A stretch of DNA of 64,000 nt from Paenibacillus macquariensis (GTDB lineage: Bacteria > Bacillota > Bacilli > Paenibacillales > Paenibacillaceae). The position numbers and the translations under genes were made by a program. Below, piece after piece: positions 52,450 through 61,182 of the stretch; position 1 is the stretch's first letter, and each line of letters starts with the position of its first letter. The notes under the pieces are model-generated. The model had not been told where the DNA came from and made no database searches. It saw only the letters and a program-made list of their open reading frames with translations. The stretch is from contig NZ_FTNK01000015.1 in NCBI RefSeq assembly GCF_900156375.1, positions 1 through 64,000 on the forward strand. The letters are read 5' to 3'.

Positions 52450-52531
52450 AGGGGCTCCCTTCTGGTATATCAACACGCGTTAATTGATTCACCTATTCTA
52501 GCATACCCCCTATTCGTTAGGATAAATAAGG

Positions 52532-52597
52532 TTTACTTTTAAATATCATTTCACGTATAATTCATACTACTTATAACTAGATATAACCAAACATAAC
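52532..52597 (+). promoter_or_regulatory. modA promoter with three phased ATAAC repeats
   Basis: TTTACT (52532-52537) and TATAAT (52556-52561) are 18 bp apart. Just past the expected start, ATAAC occurs at 52573, 52583 and 52593, exactly 10 bp apart and so on one DNA face. This is a likely operator for the divergent YvgK-like regulator. Confidence 0.65.
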
Positions 52598-52613
52598 TTA
52601 AAAGGGTGATGAA

Positions 52614-53429
52614 ATGACTAAATTCATAAAAAACAGTTGTATTCTGTGTCTGATTCTGATGATTTCTCTTATGGCCACTGCCTGTGGATCTTCGAAAGAT
52701 ACAAACACACAAACGAGTGAGGCATCTGCACAAAAGGTAGATCTAACGATCTCTGCTGCTGCGAGCTTAACGAATGCATTACAAGATATCCAAAAGGAAT
52801 ATGAATCCACATATCCTAACGTTAAACTCAACTTTAATTTCGCTGCTTCAGGTGCGCTTCAACAGCAAATTGAGCAGGGAGCTCCTGTTGATCTGTTTAT
52901 TTCCGCAGCCACAAAGAATTTACAGGCACTTGTAGATAAACAAATCATCCAAGAAGACAAACATACGAATCTATTAACGAACGAACTGGTCGTTGTTGTT
53001 CCTTTAGACGAGAAAGCATCGATTACTAATTTAAAGGACTTGTCTCATGAGGATGTAGCTAAGATCGCAGTAGGTATTCCTGAGAGCGTACCAGCTGGTA
53101 ATTATGCCAAAGAAGCATTAACGAAGGCTAACTTATGGGATACCTTACAACCAAAGATCGTGCAAGCAAAAGATGTGCGTCAAGTCCTTCAATACGTTGA
53201 GACTGGAAATGCCGATGCAGGTTTTGTGTATAAGACCGATGCGCTAACCTCAGATAAAGTAAAGGTTATCTTGACCGTAGACCCTACTACTTACACTACG
53301 ATTAAGTACCCCATGGGAATCATCTCCACAACGAAACATCTCGAGGAAACAGAAGCCTTTTATGCCTTCCTTCAATCCGAAGTAGCCTTGAATATATTCA
53401 TCAAATACGGGTTCTCCGTACCTAAATGA
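52614..53429 (+). CDS. modA: Molybdate ABC transporter substrate-binding lipoprotein
   Basis: Surface lipoprotein (271 aa) capturing molybdate or tungstate. The signal peptide ends in the lipobox MATAC with Cys24. The mature part has the ModA blocks ISAAASLTNALQDI, FNFAASGALQQQIEQGAPVDLFISAA and VLQYVETGNADAGFVY. AAAGGG precedes the ATG. Its stop overlaps the modB start by four bases (ATGA). Divergent from yvgK. Confidence 0.95.
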   Translation: MTKFIKNSCILCLILMISLMATACGSSKDTNTQTSEASAQKVDLTISAAASLTNALQDIQKEYESTYPNVKLNFNFAASGALQQQIEQGAPVDLFISAATKNLQALVDKQIIQEDKHTNLLTNELVVVVPLDEKASITNLKDLSHEDVAKIAVGIPESVPAGNYAKEALTKANLWDTLQPKIVQAKDVRQVLQYVETGNADAGFVYKTDALTSDKVKVILTVDPTTYTTIKYPMGIISTTKHLEETEAFYAFLQSEVALNIFIKYGFSVPK

Positions 53430-54100
53430 ACATGCTAGATATAGATTGGCATCAATTCTGGATTCCTATTCGATTATCGTTACAGATCGCATTTCTCTCA
53501 AGTATCGTTACCATTGTGCTAGGCGTCGCCGTTGCTTGGTGGATGACCAAGAGACACTTCAGAGGGAAGATTTGGCTCGAAACGTTGTTTATGCTACCCC
53601 TTGTTCTTCCACCAACGGTCGTTGGTTTTCTTCTACTTATTCTATTGGGGAGAAAGAGCTACCTTGGACAAGCCATCGAATGGTTCTTCACAGCGCCTAT
53701 CATATTCTCATGGTGGGCTGCGGTGATTGCTGCTATTGTTGTTTCTTTTCCACTCGTATATCAGACGATGAAAGTGGGCCTTTCTTCTATTGAAAAAGAT
53801 TTAGAAGAAGCCGGTCGTTCCATGGGTGCAAGTGAGTGGCAGGTATTTCGTTATATTACGCTCCCATTAGCATCAAGATCCTTGGTCTCCGCTTATATTC
53901 TGGGCTTCGCGCGAGGTCTAGGTGAGTTCGGAGCTACGCTCATGATTGCTGGGAATATCCCTGGCAAGACACAAACCATCCCTACAGCCATTTATGTAGC
54001 CGTTGATTCTGGCAATACCAATATGGCATGGGCGTGGACGCTTACAATGATTCTAATTTCTTTCATACTGTTATTAATGACAGGCCGAAGAAAACAATAA
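53426..54100 (+). CDS. modB: Molybdate ABC transporter permease
   Basis: Membrane permease of 224 aa with five to six helices. The EAA loop for ATPase contact is present: LEEAGRSMGASEWQVFRYITLPLASRS. FARGLGEFGATLMIAGNIPG is the ModB signature. No modC ATPase gene follows, and the operon ends at a terminator; B. subtilis yvgLM also lacks an adjacent ATPase, so a shared or distant ATPase must serve. Confidence 0.94.
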   Translation: MNMLDIDWHQFWIPIRLSLQIAFLSSIVTIVLGVAVAWWMTKRHFRGKIWLETLFMLPLVLPPTVVGFLLLILLGRKSYLGQAIEWFFTAPIIFSWWAAVIAAIVVSFPLVYQTMKVGLSSIEKDLEEAGRSMGASEWQVFRYITLPLASRSLVSAYILGFARGLGEFGATLMIAGNIPGKTQTIPTAIYVAVDSGNTNMAWAWTLTMILISFILLLMTGRRKQ

Positions 54101-54113
54101 TCTCTAATCCCAT

Positions 54114-54163
54114 ATGAAAAAGCATGCCAAAATCCAATAGGATCTTTCGGCATGCTTTTTCAT
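54114..54163. terminator. Bidirectional terminator of modAB and nucleoside hydrolase
   Basis: ATGAAAAAGCATGCC (54114-54128) and GGCATGCTTTTTCAT (54149-54163), perfect 15-bp arms. Confidence 0.93.
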
Positions 54164-54197
54164 TTGTATGTAACACTTGATCAAAACGTACAAATCT

Positions 54198-55127
54198 TTA
54201 TTTGTTTAAAGTATCAATAAATACCTTCAAGAATGCATCGCTATCTACTTCGATACACACGTCCATATTAGGTGATTTCTCCCAACTATTATGGAAGTCG
54301 CAGACCGTCTGCCCATCACACAACCGGCTATTCGTCTCGATATCCACGTGATAAGCTTTTGTCGTCACTAGACCACTATAAAGTGCAATACCTACAGCAA
54401 GTGGATCATGAAGAAGACTTGCTCGAATAGTATCATATACTCTTGCGTGTCGATCCATGTAATCATTCAAGCTTTGCGCTACATAATCCTTAATTGATGG
54501 ATTTGTGAGTTGAGCAATATGTTCATCAGTGAATAGCACCTTACTGGTAACATCTAAACCAACCATCGTTAGCTTCTTGAAACCTGCTTGGAATACAATC
54601 CGAGCTGCTTCTGGATCGGCGAACATATTAAACTCCGCTGCAGGCGTAATATTCCCAGTCACACTGACCGCACCACCCATGAACACTACTTCATCCACGA
54701 GTTCTGGAAGTTCAGCACATTTGCGTATTGCCAATGCCAGATTGGTAAGAGGTCCCGTCATAATCAATGTGATCACACCCGGATTTTCTTTCACGGTTTG
54801 AATAATGAAATCCGGTGCAAACCCATCCCTAAGCTCAATAGAAGGTGTCATATCTTTCAACGCCCCACCTAATCCATCCACCCCATGCACAGCATGCTCA
54901 TATCTTGGTTCCCGTATAACTGGATGGACGGCACCTTGTATAACTGGGATATCCTGCGCATGAATTAGCTCAAGAATTTTACACGTATTTAATGTCGCAG
55001 TCTGGATAGAAATATTTCCGCTAACCGTTGTAATTCCTACGATATCTGCGATCCCGCTTTTTACAGCGAGCATAATGCCTAAAGCATCATCGATCCCTGT
55101 ATCTACATCTAAAATAATTTGTCGCAT
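54198..55127 (-). CDS. Inosine-uridine-preferring nucleoside hydrolase family protein
   Basis: Hydrolyses the N-glycosidic bond of ribonucleosides for base salvage (309 aa). The Ca-binding cluster DVDTGIDDALG is at residues 7-17, with the HGVDGLGG loop near 80, MTGPLTNLALA near 123 and the C-terminal HDPLAVG block near 240. Purine or pyrimidine preference is not clear. AGGAG precedes the ATG by 11 nt. A short palindrome, CTTTGT-AA-ACAAAG (55181-55194), stands 54 bp upstream and may be its operator. Confidence 0.9.
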   Translation of the reverse strand: MRQIILDVDTGIDDALGIMLAVKSGIADIVGITTVSGNISIQTATLNTCKILELIHAQDIPVIQGAVHPVIREPRYEHAVHGVDGLGGALKDMTPSIELRDGFAPDFIIQTVKENPGVITLIMTGPLTNLALAIRKCAELPELVDEVVFMGGAVSVTGNITPAAEFNMFADPEAARIVFQAGFKKLTMVGLDVTSKVLFTDEHIAQLTNPSIKDYVAQSLNDYMDRHARVYDTIRASLLHDPLAVGIALYSGLVTTKAYHVDIETNSRLCDGQTVCDFHNSWEKSPNMDVCIEVDSDAFLKVFIDTLNK

Positions 55128-55180
55128 CTTATGTTTGTCTCCTATCCTAATAAGAATTCATGTTAGACAAGAATACGTGT

Positions 55181-55194
55181 CTTTGTAAACAAAG
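55181..55194. promoter_or_regulatory. Short palindrome upstream of nucleoside hydrolase
   Basis: CTTTGT-AA-ACAAAG, perfect 6-bp arms, 54 bp before the hydrolase start. It is a candidate repressor site without a known owner. Confidence 0.4.
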
Positions 55195-55346
55195 TAAAGT
55201 TACAACCCTTCGTCATATCAATGGACTTCTCCACAGAATATACACTCGTATGCTTACTATGTCCCTATCCTTCACGCATGATAACCCCTTGAACGGGATA
55301 CTCTACACATGTATCTAATAAAAAGTATTAATAAGGAGGGAATTCA

Positions 55347-55511
55347 TTGGATCATCAGACGGAAGATCAAGTCCGCAATAAAGAGAATACAGATGGAGAT
55401 TCTCTTGCCGAAAGAAAGAAAATGGAGAATGGCGTAGATATTGAACCGCAAGCAGATGAGTGGGCTGCAAGACCCGTAAATCATGTTGAAACAGAGTGCA
55501 AGACTAACTAA
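55347..55511 (+). CDS. Small hydrophilic protein, 54 aa
   Basis: TTG start at 55347 with a strong AAGGAGGG 6-7 nt upstream. The product is highly charged (many Glu, Asp, Asn, Lys), has no membrane segment, and contains one Trp (DEWAARPVNH) and one Cys near its end (ETECKTN). It resembles the short acidic proteins often found in Bacillales genomes, but I cannot name a family. Stands alone, facing the MMPL gene. The strong site is the main evidence that it is translated. Confidence 0.65.
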   Translation: MDHQTEDQVRNKENTDGDSLAERKKMENGVDIEPQADEWAARPVNHVETECKTN

Positions 55512-55526
55512 CGATCTCATTATCGA

Positions 55527-55590
55527 CAAAAACCACCACAGTTTGGGATTACCTCACTCAATAAAAGAGGATGCTCCCAATCGTGGTGGT
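55527..55590. terminator. Hairpin between small gene and MMPL gene
   Basis: ACCACCAC (55532-55539) and GTGGTGGT (55583-55590) plus inner TTGGGA/TCCCAA pairs. On the minus strand a run of five T follows, so it can end the MMPL transcript; it also lies 21 bp past the small gene. Confidence 0.75.
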
Positions 55591-55676
55591 CTTCGGTATA
55601 TCAAACATCAAAATATAGCTCTACATTTTCACGAGATTAGTACTCGAACAGTCGGATCGTCTAACCCTCATCCCTG

Positions 55677-57899
55677 CTATGATTGACTTCGTTCTTCTTG
55701 CTGTTCAGTCTGAGTGTATTTTCCAGGCCAGAACGCAACACGTCCACACAATGTTGTAATCGCCGGAACTAGGAACGGACGCACGACGAATGTATCTAAC
55801 AGAATACCTATCGCCGTAACAATTCCAAATTGAACTAATACTTGAATCGGCAAGGACGCTAATACAGCAAACGTTCCTGCTAGAATAATCCCCGCAGAAG
55901 TAATAACCGAACTCGTCTCGCCCACGCCCTCTTTAATCGCTTGCTTCAGCGGCATGGTTCTACTCTTCTTCCAGATACTAGAGATCATGAAGATATTATA
56001 GTCTTCACCAAGAGCTACTAGAAACACAAAGGAGTATAGAGGAATTGCCCCTTGGATAGCATCTGCACCAAGAACGTAGTGAATAACAATCCAGCCCAAT
56101 CCAAGTGCTGAGAAGTAAGATAAGATCACCGTTGCCACTAAATATATGGTCGCTACGATAGAACGCAGATAGATCAGTAATAATAATGTAATCAGGCCAA
56201 TGACCACAGGTATAACTACTCTTGTATCTCGATCATTTGTCTCTTTCGTATCATACTGTGTAGCCGTCTGACCGCTGATCCATACTTTATCCGTTGGCGT
56301 AGTAATCCCTGATTCCTTCAGGGATTGCTCCGCTACCAAGCGTAAATCCGGAATATGTTTCATTGCCTCCATCGAATAAGGATTCATACTCAACTCCACA
56401 TCGTATCCAACGATGTTACGATTCTGAGCTCCTTGTTCAGGTTCTGATACCTTTACTACATACGGTAGTAAAGTTAACCGATCACCCAGATTATCTTTCT
56501 TACCCTCTGTATCCACCATAATCTTCACAGGAGCTAATTCACCAGGTGAGAACTGCTCACCAATGCGATCAAACCCTTCCCTAGAAGCCATATCTTTCGG
56601 AAAAGAAGATAATAGGTCATATGTTGACTTCACTTGTGTCGAGAATGCCGCTAAACCACCGAGTATTACGACTGTTATAATAACGATCGTCCAAGGTTTG
56701 TTGACCACTAGGCGTCCCAGACGACTTTCATGGTTAGCTTTTAACGTAGGAACAGGTTTGCCCTTCTTAACGGCATGCTCCACTTCCATTTCATGTGTAC
56801 GCGGGATGAATGGATAGAAAGAAGTACGGCCTAAGATAGCCAATATTGCAGGTACTAACGTTAAACTTGCCATACCCATGACCAGAATAGAGACACTAAA
56901 TGGTACAGCGAATCGATGATAAGCACCGTACTTAGCCAACAGAAGTGCGAACAAGGCTAGAACGACCGTAAAGCCACTCATAGCGATAGCGCCTGAAGAA
57001 TCCGTGATGGATTTAAACAACGCCTTCCCCTTATCCTCTTCATGTTTAAGCACATGACGATAGTGGGAGATGAGGAATAGACAATAATCGGTTCCTGCAC
57101 CGAACAATAACACCGTCATTATCGATATCGCTTGACCATCGACAACAATCCAACCTTTATCAGCCATGAACCCAAGAATAGGGCTAGTCACACCATACGC
57201 AAATCCAACCGCAATTAATGGAATCAGTGCAAGAATAGGTGAACGATAAATAAGAAGCAAGATCACTAACACTAATAGAACGGTTCCTAACATCAACTTA
57301 AAGTCAGCGTTCTTGAATAGTCCCGTTGCATCAATGGAAATACCGACAGGACCTGTGACCCGCGCGCTTAGCTTACTTCCATCATCTTTTTGTACAGTAA
57401 ATGGGTCAACACCCATCTCATCCTTCGTCTGTGCCTTAAGTTGTTCGACGCCGTCCTTTAATTGATCACTATCCATCCCTTTACTAAACACCACTGGTGT
57501 AACTAAGGTGCTCTGATCTTCTGAAAGGAGTGCCTTCACTGCGGGAAGAGGCATCTTATCAAATGGTGGAACGAACTCTTGATGTGCTACGGGATTAGCT
57601 TCCCACTTGGCAAATAATTGTTGCACATGTGTGATATCCTCATCTGTCATCCCACCATCACGGTGCCACACGAGAAGAGCTGGAACCCCTGAGTCACTTG
57701 GAAATTCTCGATTCGCGATTTGCTCCGCTTGGACAGATGCAACATCATCATTCAAATTGGGGGAATTGTTAATCTCTTTACTGCCAACACTAGGCCAAGC
57801 TATCGTAAGTACGCCTACAACCAATATCCAGACTAAGAGCGTAATCCATTTACTTCGTTTACCGGCAACCCATCTACCGATTCCTGCCTTTTGTTTCAT
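55677..57899 (-). CDS. MMPL family transporter (YdfJ-like)
   Basis: RND-superfamily lipid or drug exporter of 740 aa with two six-helix halves. Helix 1 at about 17-37; helix cluster 1 near 195-345 with AGTDYCLFLISHYRH, the MMPL signature; helix cluster 2 near 560-720 with the matching ALGEDYNIFMISSIWKKSR. Similar to B. subtilis YdfJ/YdgH. Of two adjacent ATG codons, 57899 has the better 6-nt spacing from AGGAGG; the open frame runs on to 58004 with no site. Divergent from a TetR gene, the likely repressor. Confidence 0.9.
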   Translation of the reverse strand: MKQKAGIGRWVAGKRSKWITLLVWILVVGVLTIAWPSVGSKEINNSPNLNDDVASVQAEQIANREFPSDSGVPALLVWHRDGGMTDEDITHVQQLFAKWEANPVAHQEFVPPFDKMPLPAVKALLSEDQSTLVTPVVFSKGMDSDQLKDGVEQLKAQTKDEMGVDPFTVQKDDGSKLSARVTGPVGISIDATGLFKNADFKLMLGTVLLVLVILLLIYRSPILALIPLIAVGFAYGVTSPILGFMADKGWIVVDGQAISIMTVLLFGAGTDYCLFLISHYRHVLKHEEDKGKALFKSITDSSGAIAMSGFTVVLALFALLLAKYGAYHRFAVPFSVSILVMGMASLTLVPAILAILGRTSFYPFIPRTHEMEVEHAVKKGKPVPTLKANHESRLGRLVVNKPWTIVIITVVILGGLAAFSTQVKSTYDLLSSFPKDMASREGFDRIGEQFSPGELAPVKIMVDTEGKKDNLGDRLTLLPYVVKVSEPEQGAQNRNIVGYDVELSMNPYSMEAMKHIPDLRLVAEQSLKESGITTPTDKVWISGQTATQYDTKETNDRDTRVVIPVVIGLITLLLLIYLRSIVATIYLVATVILSYFSALGLGWIVIHYVLGADAIQGAIPLYSFVFLVALGEDYNIFMISSIWKKSRTMPLKQAIKEGVGETSSVITSAGIILAGTFAVLASLPIQVLVQFGIVTAIGILLDTFVVRPFLVPAITTLCGRVAFWPGKYTQTEQQEERSQS

Positions 57900-58066
57900 C
57901 ATGATCCTCCTTGAACCCTTTACTATAAAGAAGTGTAATGTATAACGGGTCAGTGTATAATTAAGTATAACCACAATTATATATACCGGAAGGTTAATTA
58001 TCAATTTAATTATAAAAAATAACCGAATTCAATTTAAATTGCATCCATTTGGAGGATATAACATAC

Positions 58067-58693
58067 ATGACCCACCCACTTAACAGTAACACTCCCCGCT
58101 TACCCGGTCGGCCGAAACGTTCAGAAGAAGCATTACCCATGGATCAAATGATATTACGTATCTCATCCAACCTATTCATGGAGAATGGGTACGAGGCCAT
58201 ATCCTTACAGCAGATTGCCAAGGCATGTGGCGTTACCAAAGCATCTATTTATTATCATTTTGAGAATAAAGCTCAACTGTTCACAGCCTCTGTGACATCA
58301 ATGACCGGTATGGCAAGAATGCATACGAAACGCATTATGGGACAAGAAGGCCCATTATTGGATCGGTTACGTGAATTAGCTGAAGTGAAATTAGCTAGAC
58401 CTCACGGTGACTTTGAGACCATTATGCGTGAAGCCAGAGCATCGCTCTCTCCAGAACAAATTCAGGCCATTATGGCCTCTGAGGAAGCCATTACTGATGT
58501 GCTCACCGAAAGCTTCCAACAGTCGATGGATCGAGGCGAAATTCGTAGCGGTGACCCGCTATTTCTTGCTCATACTTTCTCTTCATTACTGATGGTAGGT
58601 AACCGCGAGATATCAGCAGACTATAACCTTTCTCCTTCCCATTTAGCTCATAAAATTATGGATTTATTCTGGCATGGCGTTGCACCCACGTGA
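58067..58693 (+). CDS. TetR/AcrR family regulator of the MMPL exporter
   Basis: Repressor of 208 aa. The N-terminal tail has GRPKRSEEA, then the HTH: NLFMENGYEAISLQQIAKACGVTKASIYYHFENKAQLF. The ATG at 58067 lies 10 nt after GGAGG. The 167-bp divergent region to the MMPL gene is very AT-rich with overlapping repeats (TTAATTAT at 57992 and 58004), likely operator sequence. The ligand domain is not diagnostic. Confidence 0.86.
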   Translation: MTHPLNSNTPRLPGRPKRSEEALPMDQMILRISSNLFMENGYEAISLQQIAKACGVTKASIYYHFENKAQLFTASVTSMTGMARMHTKRIMGQEGPLLDRLRELAEVKLARPHGDFETIMREARASLSPEQIQAIMASEEAITDVLTESFQQSMDRGEIRSGDPLFLAHTFSSLLMVGNREISADYNLSPSHLAHKIMDLFWHGVAPT

Positions 58694-58820
58694 TAACGTA
58701 AATCACACATATTTATATGATTAACCTTACTTTCCCTATTACTTTCCGTTCGATGTGAACCTGTTGAGTAGGCATGCATATGTTATATAAGCCTATGAGA
58801 TAAGGGAGAGGATTACGGAA

Positions 58821-59246
58821 ATGTTATCACATTATGATCAATCCAGAACGGCAGCGGAACCACAACTGGTTCGGGATCTCATGACATCCTTAAATGGTGA
58901 ATACAGTGCTATTACATGTTACGAGAAGTTAGCTGCTATGGCCCCTACAGTAGAAATTAAGAAGAGAATTCTGGAAATACGGCAAGATGAGATTAGACAT
59001 TTCCAACAATTTGCCCATGTTTATACCTGTTTAACAGGTTGTTCACCTGCTCCCAAATTATCCGAAGCTTGTGCAACTGAATATCGAGCAGGTGTATTAG
59101 CTTCATTTAAGGACGAACAAAACACGGTCGATTATTACCTCAAGGTCTCAGATCAGGTACGCGATACCTACGTAAAAGATTTATTCAGACGTACAGCTGC
59201 TGATGAACAGAATCACGCTGTCTGGTTCTTGTCTTTTCTAGGCTAG
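58821..59246 (+). CDS. Ferritin-like di-iron domain protein
   Basis: Four-helix-bundle protein of 141 aa. Putative metal ligands are Glu27 in NGEYSAITCYEKL, the ExxH pair in RQDEIRHFQQF (Glu57, His60), Glu in FKDEQNTVDYY near 100, and ExxH in AADEQNHAVWF near 130. This fits rubrerythrin-like/ferritin-like proteins of Bacillales that may handle peroxide or iron, without a rubredoxin domain. GGGAGAGG precedes the ATG. Monocistronic. Confidence 0.83.
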   Translation: MLSHYDQSRTAAEPQLVRDLMTSLNGEYSAITCYEKLAAMAPTVEIKKRILEIRQDEIRHFQQFAHVYTCLTGCSPAPKLSEACATEYRAGVLASFKDEQNTVDYYLKVSDQVRDTYVKDLFRRTAADEQNHAVWFLSFLG

Positions 59247-59247
59247 C

Positions 59248-59295
59248 ACAAAAAGGAGTACAACACTGGTAACCAGTGCGTACTCCTTTTTGTGT
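59248..59295. terminator. Bidirectional terminator after the ferritin-like gene
   Basis: CACAAAAAGGAGTAC and GTACTCCTTTTTGTG, perfect 15-bp arms, with an inner ACTGGTAACCAGT palindrome. Confidence 0.95.
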
Positions 59296-59310
59296 TATTT
59301 TCACATGTAA

Positions 59311-61182
59311 TTACACGACATCCTCTATAGATTCAGAGAATTGGCTGTTGTACAGGTCCGCATAGAAACCACCCTGCTTCAATAAGTCCTCATGGTTACC
59401 TTTTTCAATAACGCTACCCTGATTCATAACTAGAATAAGATCGGCATCGCGAATCGTAGACAATCTGTGTGCAATGACGAAGCTTGTTCTGCCTTTCATC
59501 AATCCATTCATCGCTTTCTGAATGTAGATTTCTGTACGTGTATCTACACTACTGGTCGCTTCGTCTAGAATAAGAATCGACGGATTAGCTAAAATGGCTC
59601 GCGCGATGGTCAGAAGCTGTTTCTGACCTTGAGATATATTCGAAGCCTCTTCATTCAGAATGGTATTATAACCATCCGGAAGGGTTCGAATGAAATGATC
59701 TGCATGGGCTGCCTTAGAAGCTTTAATAATCTCTTCTTCTGTAGATCCTTCGCGACCATAAGCAATATTATCTCTAATCGTACCATTAAAGAGCCAGGTG
59801 TCTTGAAGCACCATACCGAATTTACTGCGAAGATCGCCACGCTTCATATCTGCAATATTCACACCATCGATCTTAATGGCACCATCATTTAACTCATAGA
59901 AACGCATAAGCAGATTAATGAGTGTCGTCTTCCCTGCTCCCGTCGGGCCTACAATAGCAATGGTCTGTCCGGGTGACACATCAATATTCATATCTTCAAT
60001 GAGTATAGCGTCTTCCTTGTATCCGAACTTAACATGTTCGAATTGAACTGCGCCTTGTGGGTATTGAATTGTCTTGGCATTCTGAAGTTCTGGTATTTCC
60101 TCTTCTTCATCCAAGAGTTCAAATACACGTTCAGCAGATGCAATCGTCGATTGAATGACGTTCGCGATGTTAGCTGTCTGAGCAATAGGCATCGAGAATT
60201 GTCTTGTGTATTGAATAAATGCTTGCACGTCCCCGATGCTGATTCTCCCATTTGTAACAAATATCCCACCAACAACACACACCAATACATAACCGATATT
60301 ACTAACAAAACTCATTAAAGGCATAATCAACCCTGAAAGGAACTGGGCTTTCCAACCGGAGTGGTACAACTTATCATTAATTTCGTCGAAATCCTTCATC
60401 GATTGTTCTTCACGACCAAATGCCTTCACAATTTTATGTCCTGTGTACATTTCCTCGACATGCCCGTTCAGATCACCGAGAGACTTTTGTTGTCCCTTGA
60501 AATACTTCTGGGATCGACTAGCCACACCTTTCACAACAAGCACACTTAACGGTAAAGTGACAATCGTAATAAGTGTCAGCCATGGGCTGATTGTGAGCAT
60601 CATGACAATGACCCCCACAATGGTTACAACCGATGTAATCAGTTGGGTTAAACTTTGTTGCAACGTTGTACTGATATTATCAACATCATTCGTCGCACGA
60701 CTCAGAATTTCACCATGCGTCTTGGAATCGAAATACTTGAGCGGCAACCTAGATAACTTGCTATTAATTTGCGTCCGCATATCCAGTACGACTTTCTGAG
60801 CAACTCCTGCCATCAGATATTGTTGCACATATCCGAATAAAGCACTGATAATATAGAAACCTATCAAGAGCAGCAAAATCTGCGTGATGTAATCAAAATC
60901 GATTTTAGCACCGGGCACACCTTTTGACATGGCTATAATACCTTCAAATAATTTAGTCGTCGCTTTCCCCAATATTTTGGGACTCACGATACTAAATAGC
61001 GTACTGAGTATCGCCATCAATAGTATGAATAACAATGTAATCTTACGAGGCTTAAGATACTGCGTTAATCTTTTTAAAGATCCCTTGAAATTCTTTGCCT
61101 TCTCGCCAGGCATGACCATCCCTGGTCCACCTGGTCCGTGTCCTCTTCCCATTCCTGAGCTAGGCTTCTTGTTCTCACTCAT
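59311..61182 (-). CDS. Heterodimeric ABC exporter, canonical half (TMD-NBD)
   Basis: Half-transporter of 623 aa. A Gly/Met-rich cytosolic tail (residues 1-30) precedes six helices (about 50-330) and an ABC domain. Walker A is GPTGAGKTT, signature NISQGQKQ, Walker B LILDEATSSVD with catalytic Glu541, and switch His572. It pairs with the upstream half, whose site is degenerate, to form an asymmetric exporter like TM287/288 or BmrCD. Start overlaps the stop of its partner by 4 bp. Drug or lipid substrate unknown. Confidence 0.9.
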   Translation of the reverse strand: MSENKKPSSGMGRGHGPGGPGMVMPGEKAKNFKGSLKRLTQYLKPRKITLLFILLMAILSTLFSIVSPKILGKATTKLFEGIIAMSKGVPGAKIDFDYITQILLLLIGFYIISALFGYVQQYLMAGVAQKVVLDMRTQINSKLSRLPLKYFDSKTHGEILSRATNDVDNISTTLQQSLTQLITSVVTIVGVIVMMLTISPWLTLITIVTLPLSVLVVKGVASRSQKYFKGQQKSLGDLNGHVEEMYTGHKIVKAFGREEQSMKDFDEINDKLYHSGWKAQFLSGLIMPLMSFVSNIGYVLVCVVGGIFVTNGRISIGDVQAFIQYTRQFSMPIAQTANIANVIQSTIASAERVFELLDEEEEIPELQNAKTIQYPQGAVQFEHVKFGYKEDAILIEDMNIDVSPGQTIAIVGPTGAGKTTLINLLMRFYELNDGAIKIDGVNIADMKRGDLRSKFGMVLQDTWLFNGTIRDNIAYGREGSTEEEIIKASKAAHADHFIRTLPDGYNTILNEEASNISQGQKQLLTIARAILANPSILILDEATSSVDTRTEIYIQKAMNGLMKGRTSFVIAHRLSTIRDADLILVMNQGSVIEKGNHEDLLKQGGFYADLYNSQFSESIEDVV

